Shown here in pieces: positions 7,675 to 16,106 of a DNA stretch of 38,551 nucleotides (positions are counted from its first letter, which is position 1; each line of letters begins with the position of its first letter). The notes beneath the pieces were generated by a model. The model ran no database searches. It worked only from the letters and a program-made list of their open reading frames with translations, and was not told the origin of the DNA. The stretch lies in the NCBI GenBank assembly GCA_002352105.1, contig DEHV01000082.1, positions 15,151-53,701 on the forward strand, read 5' to 3'. The position numbers and the translations under genes were made by a program. Origin of the DNA: Chitinophagaceae bacterium UBA2791. Its GTDB lineage: Bacteria > Bacteroidota > Bacteroidia > Chitinophagales > Chitinophagaceae.

Positions 7675-7698
7675 CTATTCAATAAATAAGTTGAATAG
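7675..7698. promoter_or_regulatory. Candidate ArsR-type operator upstream of the redox operon
   Basis: CTATTCAA and TTGAATAG form a perfect 8-bp-arm dyad around an 8-bp A/T-rich centre, 38-61 bp upstream of the first gene (start 7637). ArsR/SmtB proteins commonly bind dyads with ATTCAA/TTGAAT-like arms. The operon encodes an ArsR-rhodanese regulator, so autoregulation is the simplest reading. Confidence 0.6.
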
Positions 7699-7728
7699 CT
7701 TGCGTTAAACTTTTCCAAAAAGCCCGCT

Positions 7729-7742
7729 ATCGCTTAAGCGAT
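7729..7742. repeat. 14-bp perfect palindrome
   Basis: ATCGCTTAAGCGAT lies between the redox operon and the 3' end of csaA, and a small ATCCT/AGGAT hairpin follows at 7745-7757. It may terminate csaA transcription or be a regulator site; no T-tract follows on the minus strand. Confidence 0.3.
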
Positions 7743-7848
7743 TGATCCTGAAAGGATACCAATAAAACGCCGTGCGTTCCTTTTAGCAGGAGGTCATTTT
7801 GAAAATAATGCCGGCGAGGAGCAATCAATAAGAGAGAAGCGGGCCATG

Positions 7849-8181
7849 CTAAAACATCCGGCTGCCTAAGGGAACATCCATTGAGGGCCTGATCAGTACA
7901 ACATCGCCATTCTCATCAGCCACGCCAAGCGTTAACACTTCTGACATAAAGGGGCCGATCTGCTTCGGCGGAAAATTAACTACGGCAAGGACCAAAGAAC
8001 CTTCCAGTTCTTCTTTTTTATGACGCCTGACGATCTGGGCGGAAGAACGCCTGACGCCGATCTCCGGTCCAAGATCTATTGTCAGCCTGAAAGCCGGTTT
8101 GCGGGCCTGGGGGAAATCCTCTGCGCTGATAATCCGCCCGACCCGTATATCTACCTTGTCAAAATCATTATACGTAATCAT
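7849..8181 (-). CDS. csaA: CsaA-like tRNA-binding-domain protein
   Basis: 110 residues, the full length of CsaA. The whole protein is one OB-fold tRNA-binding domain (as in the C-terminus of methionyl-tRNA synthetase and Trbp111), with DFDKVDIRVGRI at the start, SSAQIV and VNFPPKQIGPFMSEVLTLG in the middle and PLGSRMF at the end. CsaA homologues are dimers described as export-related chaperones that also bind tRNA. It is a single minus-strand gene, not obviously linked to the redox operon, whose start is 211 bp away. A TAnnTTTG match lies at 8186-8193 on the minus strand, which would place the RNA start almost at the ATG. Confidence 0.9.
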   Translation of the reverse strand: MITYNDFDKVDIRVGRIISAEDFPQARKPAFRLTIDLGPEIGVRRSSAQIVRRHKKEELEGSLVLAVVNFPPKQIGPFMSEVLTLGVADENGDVVLIRPSMDVPLGSRMF

Positions 8182-8809
8182 GAAACAAATTTATATCGTA
8201 AAGTATATACTCCGGAATTAATTATGCTTCGCATCGGTACGCTTTCCCGGGCTGCGAAGAAAGGCGGCAGAAATATCCGCTGTCCTATCTATGGAAAAAC
8301 AGAGCCGCGATAAAGACGGGCAAAACCCGCGACTTGCCGGCAGCATATTCGGTTATACGAAGTCTGAAGATCTGGTCCGGAAACAATGATCATCTAACCT
8401 ACAACAACACAGGCAAGCCCCGGATGCCGAAAGCGCCGGCTCATTGGCGATTGTAGCGCGTTGATGGTTCATTTGGCGCTCCTCAGCTTCTCACAGATCT
8501 TTTGTGGAAAACTTGTAGCGCTTTTTTTTCTGCAATTTTTTTCCGGTTGTTTTCAAAATCCTTTCCGATCCCTTCAAATCGCGGCCAGGGCTACACGAAC
8601 GCGTTGTCTGATACTTTCCCGGCAGACGCTTTGGGAAGCGCCCGGCTATCGCTGGCAAAGTATTTGCAATAATGACATCGCAATTCAGGACCAAACAGTT
8701 GTAATTCTTAATAAAGCGAATAATTGTAAAAATTTCGCCCTAACAGCATGATACGGTCCTTAACCTTATAGGTTTAACGTTTTATTAATATATAATTGAT
8801 AATTAATTA
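8182..8809. other. 628-bp intergenic region between csaA and the efflux operon
   Basis: This region separates divergently transcribed genes and must hold both promoters. Short open frames exist (for example a 32-codon plus-strand frame at 8291-8389), but none has a recognisable family or convincing start. An AACCT/AGGTT dyad at 8762-8774, about 36 bp before the efflux fusion-protein gene, could be an operator. No regulator gene for the pump is present here. Confidence 0.4.
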
Positions 8810-9949
8810 ATGAGTAAAAACCATAGAAAGTTTTGGCTGATAGGAATGTTTTGTTTGTTCGTATTGGCCGGATGTAAACAAAATGATGAAACCAAAGAGA
8901 ACGTATTGGCGCTTCCGGTTTTGGAAATTGATACTGCCACGGCCCGCGTAACCCGAAACTTCCTGGGAACGATAGAAGGAAAAGTGAACGTCGAGATACG
9001 CCCCCAGGTGGGAGGGATACTGGAAGATATCTATATTGATGAAGGTGATTTCGTAGAAGCGGGTAAACCTCTTTTTAAAATTCAGGCCACCCCGTACCAG
9101 GAAGCGCTTAACAACGCCATTGCTAATGAAAAGGTAGCCGCGGCCAAGCTTGAGGCCGCAAAAATAGAAGTCGACCGGATCAAACCTTTGATTGAGCACC
9201 AGGTGATGTCGGAAGTGAGGTTAAAGAAGGCGGAATCAGAATACCGGCTTGCGCAGGCATCCCTGGAACAAGCTACCGCCGCAGTAGCCACTGCAAAATT
9301 CAATCTCTCCTTTACCGTGATCAATGCTCCTGTAAGCGGTTATATAGGCAGGATCCCGAAGCGGGTAGGCAACGTGGTAAGCCTGAGCGAACCGATCACT
9401 TTTTTATCCGACGTTGCGGAAGTATATGTGTACTTCTCCATAAGCGAGGCTGATTTTCTTTCTTTCAGGAAGAATACGGCGAAGACTGCCGACGACCCTA
9501 AAGACAGCATATTGTCAGGCGCCCAACGACCGATAGAAATAAGCCTGCTGCTGGCAGACGGGACCCCCTACCCGTATAAAGGCACGCTGGATATGGTATC
9601 CGGACAGGTAAACCGGACTACCGGCGCCTTATCGATGCGGGCTACTTTTAAGAACCGCGATAAAATATTAAGATCGGGAAATTCCGGCACCCTGAAAATG
9701 GATGAGTTTTATCCGAATGTTATCCTCATACCTCAGCAGGCGATCGCCAGTATACAGGATAAGGACTTTGTAATGAAGCTGACTGAAGACAACAAAGTTG
9801 TACGCCAGATCATCACCATTGACGGCGTCAGCGGCGACCAGTACATTGTGTCCGGAGGACTTAAAAAAGGCGACCGGATCATCACCGAAGGATTTCAAAA
9901 GCTGAAAGAAGGCGATGTGGTTAGCCCCCTCATATTCGCCGCCCGCTGA
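8810..9949 (+). CDS. RND efflux periplasmic adaptor (membrane fusion) lipoprotein
   Basis: 379 residues. Lipoprotein signal ending LAGC (Cys22). Lipoyl-like half-motifs around IRPQVGGILEDIYIDEGDFV (about 65-85) and INAPVSGYIGRI (about 170-181) flank an alpha-helical hairpin (about 97-165). Beta-barrel and membrane-proximal domains follow. This is the AcrA/MexA-type adaptor that joins the inner-membrane RND transporter to the outer-membrane channel. It is the first gene of a three-gene plus-strand operon; the transporter starts 60 bp downstream. The exported drugs or metabolites cannot be inferred. Confidence 0.95.
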   Translation: MSKNHRKFWLIGMFCLFVLAGCKQNDETKENVLALPVLEIDTATARVTRNFLGTIEGKVNVEIRPQVGGILEDIYIDEGDFVEAGKPLFKIQATPYQEALNNAIANEKVAAAKLEAAKIEVDRIKPLIEHQVMSEVRLKKAESEYRLAQASLEQATAAVATAKFNLSFTVINAPVSGYIGRIPKRVGNVVSLSEPITFLSDVAEVYVYFSISEADFLSFRKNTAKTADDPKDSILSGAQRPIEISLLLADGTPYPYKGTLDMVSGQVNRTTGALSMRATFKNRDKILRSGNSGTLKMDEFYPNVILIPQQAIASIQDKDFVMKLTEDNKVVRQIITIDGVSGDQYIVSGGLKKGDRIITEGFQKLKEGDVVSPLIFAAR

Positions 9950-10009
9950 CGAATAAATATATGCTTCACTACAATGCTTACCCCGATCGCTGATGTTTAA
10001 ATTGTTTCA

Positions 10010-13000
10010 ATGCTAAGACTATTTATAAAGCGACCCATACTTGCTACTGTTATATCCATAATGCTGCTGTTGCTGGGCATACTGGCAATCATGAATCTTC
10101 CGGTAACAAGATTTCCCGAGATCGCGCCGCCCAGCGTTTTGGTTTCGGTTTCTTATCCCGGCGCTAATGCCCAGACAGTGGCTGAAAGCGTGCTGCTGCC
10201 CATAGAAGAATCGATCAACGGAGTGGAGGACATGACCTATATCCGGTCTTCCGCCAGCAATACCGGATCGGGACGGATCAACGTATATTTTAAAACCGGC
10301 GCCGATCCCAACCAGGCTGCGGTAAATGTGCAGACCAGGGTTTCCAAGGCCCTTAACCGGATACCTCCCGAGGTAAATGAAGCCGGCATCAGCGTTACGC
10401 CAAGGCAGCAGGGGATCATCATGACGCTGGATATTTACAGCGATGATAAAGACAAGGTCTTTGAAGAAACTTTTTTGCAGGCCTTTGCCCAGATCAACAT
10501 AAACAGGGAACTGCTCAGGATAGACGGCGTAGCCGAAGTGTCGCGAATCGGCGCGAGGGATTATTCCATGAGGGTTTGGCTTAATCCCGAAAAACTAACC
10601 TTATACAACCTGACGCCGGACGATGTTACCAAGGCCATACGAGATCAGAATTTCGAGATCGCTCCCGGTAAATTCGGGGAGGGATCGGACGAGGTGTTTG
10701 AAACGACATTGCGCCATTCCGGAAGATTTTCCCTGCCAGGCGAATTTGAATCGATCGTCGTGAAAACAAATCCCGACGGCACCTTTTTATATTTAAGAGA
10801 TATTGCCAGGATCGAATTCGGCTCTTCGAATATCGGCAGCGACAATAAGGTCAATAATCATCCCGGGCTGACCATCAATATCACCCAAACCAGCGGCTCC
10901 AATGCGCGTGAAATTGATGAGAATGTAAGAAAGGCTTTGAAGAGCCTGAGCAAAGACTTTCCCGAAGGCATACACTACAAAATATCCTATAGCGTAAGGG
11001 ATCAGATAGATGAATCGATAAAACAGGTGATCCAGACCATCATTGAAGCTTTTGTGCTGGTATTCCTGATCGTATTTATTTTTTTGCAGGACTTCCGGTC
11101 TACCGTCATTCCGGCCATTGCCATTCCCGTATCGCTAGTGGGTACTTTTTTCTTTTTGATGCTGCTGGGCTTTACGATCAATGTGCTCACCATGTTCGCA
11201 TTGGTGCTGGCGATCGGCATTGTAGTGGATGACGCCATAGTAGTGGTGGAAGCGGTGCACCATAAAATGCATACCACGATGCTCGGCCCCAAAGCGGCGA
11301 CAATGGAGGTTATAAAGGAGATAGGCCCGGCTATCATATCCATCACGCTAGTGATGGCAGCCGTTTTTTTGCCGGTTGGGTTCATCAAAGGCCCGGCAGG
11401 CCTGTTCTATAAACAATTCGCCTACACGCTGGCTATCGCCATCCTGATATCCGCCCTCAACGCGCTCACGCTCAGCCCCGCGCTCTGCGCGCTTATCCTG
11501 CGCAGGAAGGATGTCAACGATACGCCTGTTGTCAGAAGAAAATTCGACCATTTTACCAACCGGCTTTTTACCCGGTTCAACCTGGAATTTGAGAAACTTA
11601 CGGCCAGATACAACCGCATTATAAGCTGGTTTGTGGTAAAGCCTACGCTCCCGGTACTGGGGCTTGTAGCCGTTGCCGGAATTGGCTTTTTGCTGATGAA
11701 AGCAACGCCTACCGGGTTTGTGCCTACCGAGGACGACGGATTCATTACGTATACGGTAACCCTTCCGCCCGGAGCTTCCCTGAAACGCACTGCCGAAATA
11801 CTGGATAGGGCCGACAGCATTATACGCAAAAGGCCGGAAGTGGCCAGCATGACCAATATAACCGGCTACAATGCGATAGATGCAGCCGCCAGCTCCGCGT
11901 ATGCGGTGGGCTATATAAATATGTACCCGCATAAGGAAAGAAAGGGCATTACGAAGATCAATAAGCTAATGGATAGCATCCGAAGCGATCTTGCAGGTAT
12001 AACCGGCGCTACATTCAAAGTGTTCCCCCGGCCCACGATAAATGGCTTCAGCGATTTTGCCGGCGTGGAGATCGTGTTGCAGGATAAGATGGGCAGCAGC
12101 TTTCAGGCCTTCGAGGTCGTCTCCGACAATTTTATCCGGTCGTTGGAAGCATCGAAGGAAGTACTCAGCGCCAGTACTTCTTTCCAGGCTAATTTTCCTC
12201 AATACCTGCTGCGCATAGATTACGACAAGGCGAAGGCCCTGGGCGTCAGCGTGCGGGAATTGATGAATGCGGTAAGAGGTTATTACGGGAGAGTGCAGGC
12301 AGGAGATTTCAACAGGTTCGGAAGGCAGTACCGGGTGTATATGCAGGCCGATTTTGAATACCGGAGCAACCCCGAAACCTTCCAGACCATTTTTGTAAGA
12401 AACAGCAAAGGCGAGATGGTGCCTGCCAATACCATCATCCGCCTGGAAAAAACGCAGGGGCCCGAAATAGTGACCCGCTATAACCTGCTCAACGCGATCG
12501 CGATCAACATCATGCCTGCCGCGGGCTATAGCTCGGGCGATGTTATGAAGAGGATCGAAGAAATTGCCGCGAGGGAGCTGCCCGGAAACTATAAGTACGA
12601 ATATACTGGTCTGGCCCTGGAAGAGTCGGAGGCCGGCAGCCAGAATGTTTTAATATTTATATTGTCTGTCCTGTTCGTCTATATGCTGCTCAGCGCGCAA
12701 TATGAAAGTTATATTATTCCGCTTTCAGTGATACTGTCCATCCCTGTTGGCCTCCTGGGAATTTTTCTTTTTATCAATATGGCAGGTCTCGAGAACAATA
12801 TTTATGTACAGATAGGTTTGATCATGCTGATCGGCCTGCTGGCCAAGAATGCCATACTTATCGTGGAGTATGCCATACAGCAAAGAAAGGCCGGTCAAAG
12901 CATTCCAGACGCCGTGCTCGCCGCGGCGGCAATGAGGCTCCGGCCCATTCTCATGACCTCGCTGGCCTTTGTAGCGGGGCTTATCCCGATGATGTTTACT

Positions 13001-13165
13001 TCTGGGCCTTCTGCCATAGGAAACCGCTCCATCAGCTTTGGCGCGGCGGGAGGCATGCTTTCGGGGGTATTCCTAGGCATTTTTATAATTCCTGTGCTGG
13101 CAGTGATCTTTATCAAATTAGACGAGCGCCTGAAATCCAAATTCAAGACCGATGAAGAGATTTGA
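10010..13165 (+). CDS. RND efflux inner-membrane transporter, AcrB/MexB (HAE1) type
   Basis: 1051 residues, normal for HAE1 transporters. Twelve membrane helices in two halves with two large periplasmic loops. The proton-relay aspartates are present in TM4 (IGIVVDDAIVVVE, Asp407 and Asp408, the same numbering as AcrB), and the TM10 lysine lies in GLLAKNAILIVEYA. A trimeric proton-driven drug exporter. The last 14 bp overlap the next gene, indicating translational coupling with the outer-membrane channel. Nothing is truncated or missing. Confidence 0.97.
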   Translation: MLRLFIKRPILATVISIMLLLLGILAIMNLPVTRFPEIAPPSVLVSVSYPGANAQTVAESVLLPIEESINGVEDMTYIRSSASNTGSGRINVYFKTGADPNQAAVNVQTRVSKALNRIPPEVNEAGISVTPRQQGIIMTLDIYSDDKDKVFEETFLQAFAQININRELLRIDGVAEVSRIGARDYSMRVWLNPEKLTLYNLTPDDVTKAIRDQNFEIAPGKFGEGSDEVFETTLRHSGRFSLPGEFESIVVKTNPDGTFLYLRDIARIEFGSSNIGSDNKVNNHPGLTINITQTSGSNAREIDENVRKALKSLSKDFPEGIHYKISYSVRDQIDESIKQVIQTIIEAFVLVFLIVFIFLQDFRSTVIPAIAIPVSLVGTFFFLMLLGFTINVLTMFALVLAIGIVVDDAIVVVEAVHHKMHTTMLGPKAATMEVIKEIGPAIISITLVMAAVFLPVGFIKGPAGLFYKQFAYTLAIAILISALNALTLSPALCALILRRKDVNDTPVVRRKFDHFTNRLFTRFNLEFEKLTARYNRIISWFVVKPTLPVLGLVAVAGIGFLLMKATPTGFVPTEDDGFITYTVTLPPGASLKRTAEILDRADSIIRKRPEVASMTNITGYNAIDAAASSAYAVGYINMYPHKERKGITKINKLMDSIRSDLAGITGATFKVFPRPTINGFSDFAGVEIVLQDKMGSSFQAFEVVSDNFIRSLEASKEVLSASTSFQANFPQYLLRIDYDKAKALGVSVRELMNAVRGYYGRVQAGDFNRFGRQYRVYMQADFEYRSNPETFQTIFVRNSKGEMVPANTIIRLEKTQGPEIVTRYNLLNAIAINIMPAAGYSSGDVMKRIEEIAARELPGNYKYEYTGLALEESEAGSQNVLIFILSVLFVYMLLSAQYESYIIPLSVILSIPVGLLGIFLFINMAGLENNIYVQIGLIMLIGLLAKNAILIVEYAIQQRKAGQSIPDAVLAAAAMRLRPILMTSLAFVAGLIPMMFTSGPSAIGNRSISFGAAGGMLSGVFLGIFIIPVLAVIFIKLDERLKSKFKTDEEI

Positions 13166-14579
13166 TCCTTACTTATATATCATTATTGCATTACTGGCAT
13201 TCGGTTCCTGCAAGCCCGTTAAGGTCCTGGAAAAACCTGAGCTGCCGGATATCATCCAGGCCGATACTCTGCTGGTCGACTCGCTGATCCCGTGGCGCAG
13301 TTTTTTTCAGGATGCAAAGCTTATCAAGCTGATCGATATGGCGCTGGACAGCAATTTCAATATCCGCACAGAAACCATCACCAGGAATATTGCGATGAAA
13401 GTTTATGATCGTACGCGGTTCTCTTATCTTCCCACCCTGAGCGCCCAGGCCTTCGGTTATAATAAACAATACCGGTCGGAAAAGTTCTACTCCTCCCCTT
13501 CCAGCGGTTATTATGAAGAAACCGGCAAAACGCCGCCTGAAGTTTTATACAATTATCAATCCCAGCATATCCATTCGTTGCAACTCAACTGGGAACTCGA
13601 TATCTGGGGCAGGATACGGGACGAAAGGCGGAGCAATTACGCCAAATGGATGGCTGAAGCGGAAAACCTGAAAGTCGTGCAAACCCAGATCGTAACCGCT
13701 GTTGCGGAAAGCTATTTTAACCTGCTGATGCTGGATGAACAACTAAAAGTGGCATTAAACAACTATGCGCTGAGAAACAGCACAAACGAGATGATGCAGC
13801 TTCAATACGATGCCGGCGAAGTAACGAGCCTTGGCGTATTGCAGGCGCAAAACCAGGTTTTGCAGGCATCGGCATTGATCTCGCAGTTAAGAAGGGATAT
13901 AGTTTCCCTTGAGAACGATATCAGGTTGCTCTGCGGTCAGCTCCCCGGCGCGCCGATCGAAAGGGATCCGTTCGATGAGCCGCCGCTTTCCCTGGACCTG
14001 CTGGAAAGCGTTCCCCTGGCCTATGTACAAAACAGGCCTGATGTTATACAGTCGATGTACCTGTTGCAAAGCGCTAACAAAAGAATGGGCGTAGCGCAGA
14101 AGCTCAGGTATCCCTCCTTAAACATCAATCTTACCGGAGGATTGAACAGCATGATGCCCGAGAACTGGTTTAATGTGCCCGGAGCATTGTTCGGAGGCTT
14201 TACCTCCGGCATATCCGCGCCCATACTCGATGGCAAACGGCTACGGCTGAATGTTGCCATTGCAGAGGCGGACCGTGATCGCGCCGAGATCCAGACGCAG
14301 AAAATGGTATATAGCGCCATAAGCGAGGTCTATAACTCGATGCAATCCTTCAGGCAAAGCCGTTCCCAGCTCGAAATTGCATCTGAGCAAGGGAACATCA
14401 CCAGGCAGGCGCAGTCGGACGCCTATCTCCTGTACCGTTCCGGGTTCGCCACCTATCTCGAAGTGATCACTGCGCAGGAACAGGCCATGAATGCGGAATT
14501 GAACCTGGCGAAAATGAAAACCCAGTTAATCATAGACGCTATTCAGCTGTATAGGGCGTTAGGAGGCGGATGGTATTAA
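13152..14579 (+). CDS. RND efflux outer-membrane channel, TolC/OprM (NodT) family lipoprotein
   Basis: 475 residues. Lipoprotein signal with FGSC (Cys20), then two outer-membrane-efflux repeats (about 60-260 and 270-470) with long alpha-helical segments that form the periplasmic tunnel. Motifs include WELDIWGRIRDERRSNYAKW and LTGGLNS...SAPILDGKRL. The ATG lies inside the end of the transporter gene (14-bp overlap). It completes the tripartite pump. The stop is only 15 bp from the stop of the convergent nucleosidase gene. Confidence 0.95.
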   Translation: MKRFDPYLYIIIALLAFGSCKPVKVLEKPELPDIIQADTLLVDSLIPWRSFFQDAKLIKLIDMALDSNFNIRTETITRNIAMKVYDRTRFSYLPTLSAQAFGYNKQYRSEKFYSSPSSGYYEETGKTPPEVLYNYQSQHIHSLQLNWELDIWGRIRDERRSNYAKWMAEAENLKVVQTQIVTAVAESYFNLLMLDEQLKVALNNYALRNSTNEMMQLQYDAGEVTSLGVLQAQNQVLQASALISQLRRDIVSLENDIRLLCGQLPGAPIERDPFDEPPLSLDLLESVPLAYVQNRPDVIQSMYLLQSANKRMGVAQKLRYPSLNINLTGGLNSMMPENWFNVPGALFGGFTSGISAPILDGKRLRLNVAIAEADRDRAEIQTQKMVYSAISEVYNSMQSFRQSRSQLEIASEQGNITRQAQSDAYLLYRSGFATYLEVITAQEQAMNAELNLAKMKTQLIIDAIQLYRALGGGWY

Positions 14580-14594
14580 GGAAAAGCGCGCCGC

Positions 14595-15203
14595 TTATTG
14601 CTGAATCCGCACGCCTGTTTTGTCAAGCCTCAATACCGCTCTGAAAGCCACTGCGGCCTTATGCACCTGAACGGTCCAGTCTTCCGCAGCGTTGCCGTCG
14701 GCGCCATCCGAAATGTATTTGAGACAAAGAAAGGGAATATTTTCTTTCATGGCTACCAAGGCCAAAGCATAGGCTTCCATATCCACCACATTATAAACCG
14801 ACGCCGAATGCGCCATTTCAAAATTATCTCCTGTTCCGCAAATGCTTTCCGGAAGGCCTTCCATCGCCAATCCATACTCGAGAACAGGAGGCAATCCCGA
14901 TAATGGCGTTTCGTATTGCTCATATCCCAGGCCCCTGACATCCATATCCCGCTGAACAAATTTTGTGCAGCAAACCACTTTCTCCTTCCGGAAATGGGCG
15001 CTCCCGGCAGAACCTAGGTTCACGATCAACGAAGGCCTTCGGTCCTGTATTGCCTTTATCAGGCTGTACGTTGCATTCACTTTGCCAATCCCGGTTATTA
15101 AATGCCTATACCCCTGGAATGCCTCAGCGGCTTCAGACGCTAATGCAAAAGCGAACAATACATTCCCGGCGGGAAAAGCAGATTGTTGATCTATCCTTAT
15201 CAT
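14595..15203 (-). CDS. Purine-nucleoside phosphorylase/nucleosidase-superfamily protein (MTAN-like)
   Basis: 202 residues from ATG at 15203. The fold shows ALASEAAEAF, GIGKVNATYS, VNLGSAGSA and the ribose/acid motif VVDMEAYALA, as in 5'-methylthioadenosine/S-adenosylhomocysteine nucleosidases and relatives. It is somewhat shorter than typical MTAN (about 230). The likely reaction is cleavage of a purine nucleoside; the substrate is not assigned. I chose the start because its ATG overlaps the TGA of the upstream thioredoxin-like gene by one base (TGATG), a classical coupling arrangement. A start at 15215 would add four residues. Confidence 0.85.
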   Translation of the reverse strand: MIRIDQQSAFPAGNVLFAFALASEAAEAFQGYRHLITGIGKVNATYSLIKAIQDRRPSLIVNLGSAGSAHFRKEKVVCCTKFVQRDMDVRGLGYEQYETPLSGLPPVLEYGLAMEGLPESICGTGDNFEMAHSASVYNVVDMEAYALALVAMKENIPFLCLKYISDGADGNAAEDWTVQVHKAAVAFRAVLRLDKTGVRIQQ

Positions 15204-15760
15204 CAGTCCCTGCAATAATATTCAGTTATTTCCCTGCAAACCGATCTACCCTTATCGGCATTATACCAGTTCTGCAACAGCATTTTAATGGTTTCGAAAT
15301 CTGCGTTATCAGTTTTCATTTTCTCCATCAATTCCTGCGCGCCTTCGGGACGGGGGCCCCAGGTAAAAATATCTTTTCCGCTTTCATCGCGTACGATAAG
15401 TTTTGGAATACTCTTGGCGCCGGCAGTGAGGTAATCTTGAATGAGGAAAGGTTCGCTGTCCCTCAACTGCAGCTCGTAAGTTATGCGCTCATTTTGCGCT
15501 GTCATCCTTATCAGGAAGGGAACGATATGCGCGGCATCGCCGCACCAGGGCTCGGTAATGATGACCCAATGCTGCGGAGAAGATATTTTCTTTAAACAGG
15601 AAACAAGATGTTCATCCAGCGTCAACTGCTTATCCCACCGTTTCATTCGCGACCTGTTCAGTTTGGTATAATCCAAATACATCTCGTTATCATAAGGCGG
15701 CGCGGGCTGGGGGTCGTTTAATATCTTTTCAAATAATTGCTTGTATTCAATATAATCCAT
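15203..15760 (-). CDS. Thioredoxin-family protein with WCGDA site
   Basis: 185 residues with no signal peptide, so cytoplasmic. The thioredoxin fold is centred on ITEPWCGDAAHIVP: one cysteine at the usual N-terminal active position and Asp-Ala where the second cysteine would be. The later segment AKSIPKLIVRDESGKDIFTWGPRP carries the cis-proline. This is the widespread thioredoxin-family group in Bacteroidota whose site is WCGDA. A single-cysteine site suggests a monothiol or non-redox role (inference). Translationally coupled to the nucleosidase downstream. Confidence 0.88.
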   Translation of the reverse strand: MDYIEYKQLFEKILNDPQPAPPYDNEMYLDYTKLNRSRMKRWDKQLTLDEHLVSCLKKISSPQHWVIITEPWCGDAAHIVPFLIRMTAQNERITYELQLRDSEPFLIQDYLTAGAKSIPKLIVRDESGKDIFTWGPRPEGAQELMEKMKTDNADFETIKMLLQNWYNADKGRSVCREITEYYCRD

Positions 15761-16106
15761 TTCGTTCGGTTAATATCCAATAAATCGATCCAATTTATTT
15801 CAGTAATGAGCCGGCAATTTACGTATTCCTTTATAACCATGTTTTGCGATAAAAAAAATCACCTTGTCAGGCATCGCAGATCCTGAAATCAACAGAATGC
15901 TTATCTTCCCCTCCCAAACCGGGCAGTTGGGCAAGCGTTGTCTGATCGATCATTTCCAGCGGTTTTACCAACCGCCAATTTTCGAGACGGGGTATTGGAT
16001 AGCCCTCCTGCAAAGCCTGTTGGCCGACAATGCGCATCAGCGTCACGAACGCGCTCAATTGTCCGCCGAACAAGGGAATTGGTCCTATAAACGAAAAAGA
16101 CAATCG
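15761..16106. other. Divergent intergenic region, possibly with a decayed minus-strand gene
   Basis: It lies between the start of the thioredoxin-like gene and the likely start of the antiporter. A minus-strand frame at 15867-16103 (TTG start, 78 codons, containing EGYPIPRLENWRLVKPLEM and LPGLGGEDKH) has protein-like codon use but no family I recognise. It may be the end of a lost gene. The plus-strand frame through the same bases is an upstream extension of the antiporter frame and probably not translated. Confidence 0.35.

Noticed and set aside
8186..8193. TAnnTTTG match on the minus strand just before csaA, suggesting a leaderless transcript
   Set aside because: No -33 element, and a single match to an eight-base motif is expected by chance several times in this window.
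8461..8751. Overlapping frames on both strands before the efflux operon
   Set aside because: Neither shows domain features or a plausible start; the region more likely holds promoters.
11348..11932. Long minus-strand frames inside the RND transporter gene
   Set aside because: Shadows of a GC-rich membrane-protein gene; they overlap the TM4 and proton-relay coding sequence.
15864..16106. 81-codon N-terminal extension of the antiporter from a TTG start
   Set aside because: The extension is polar and unlike any antiporter N-terminus, and an ATG stands right before the first membrane helix.
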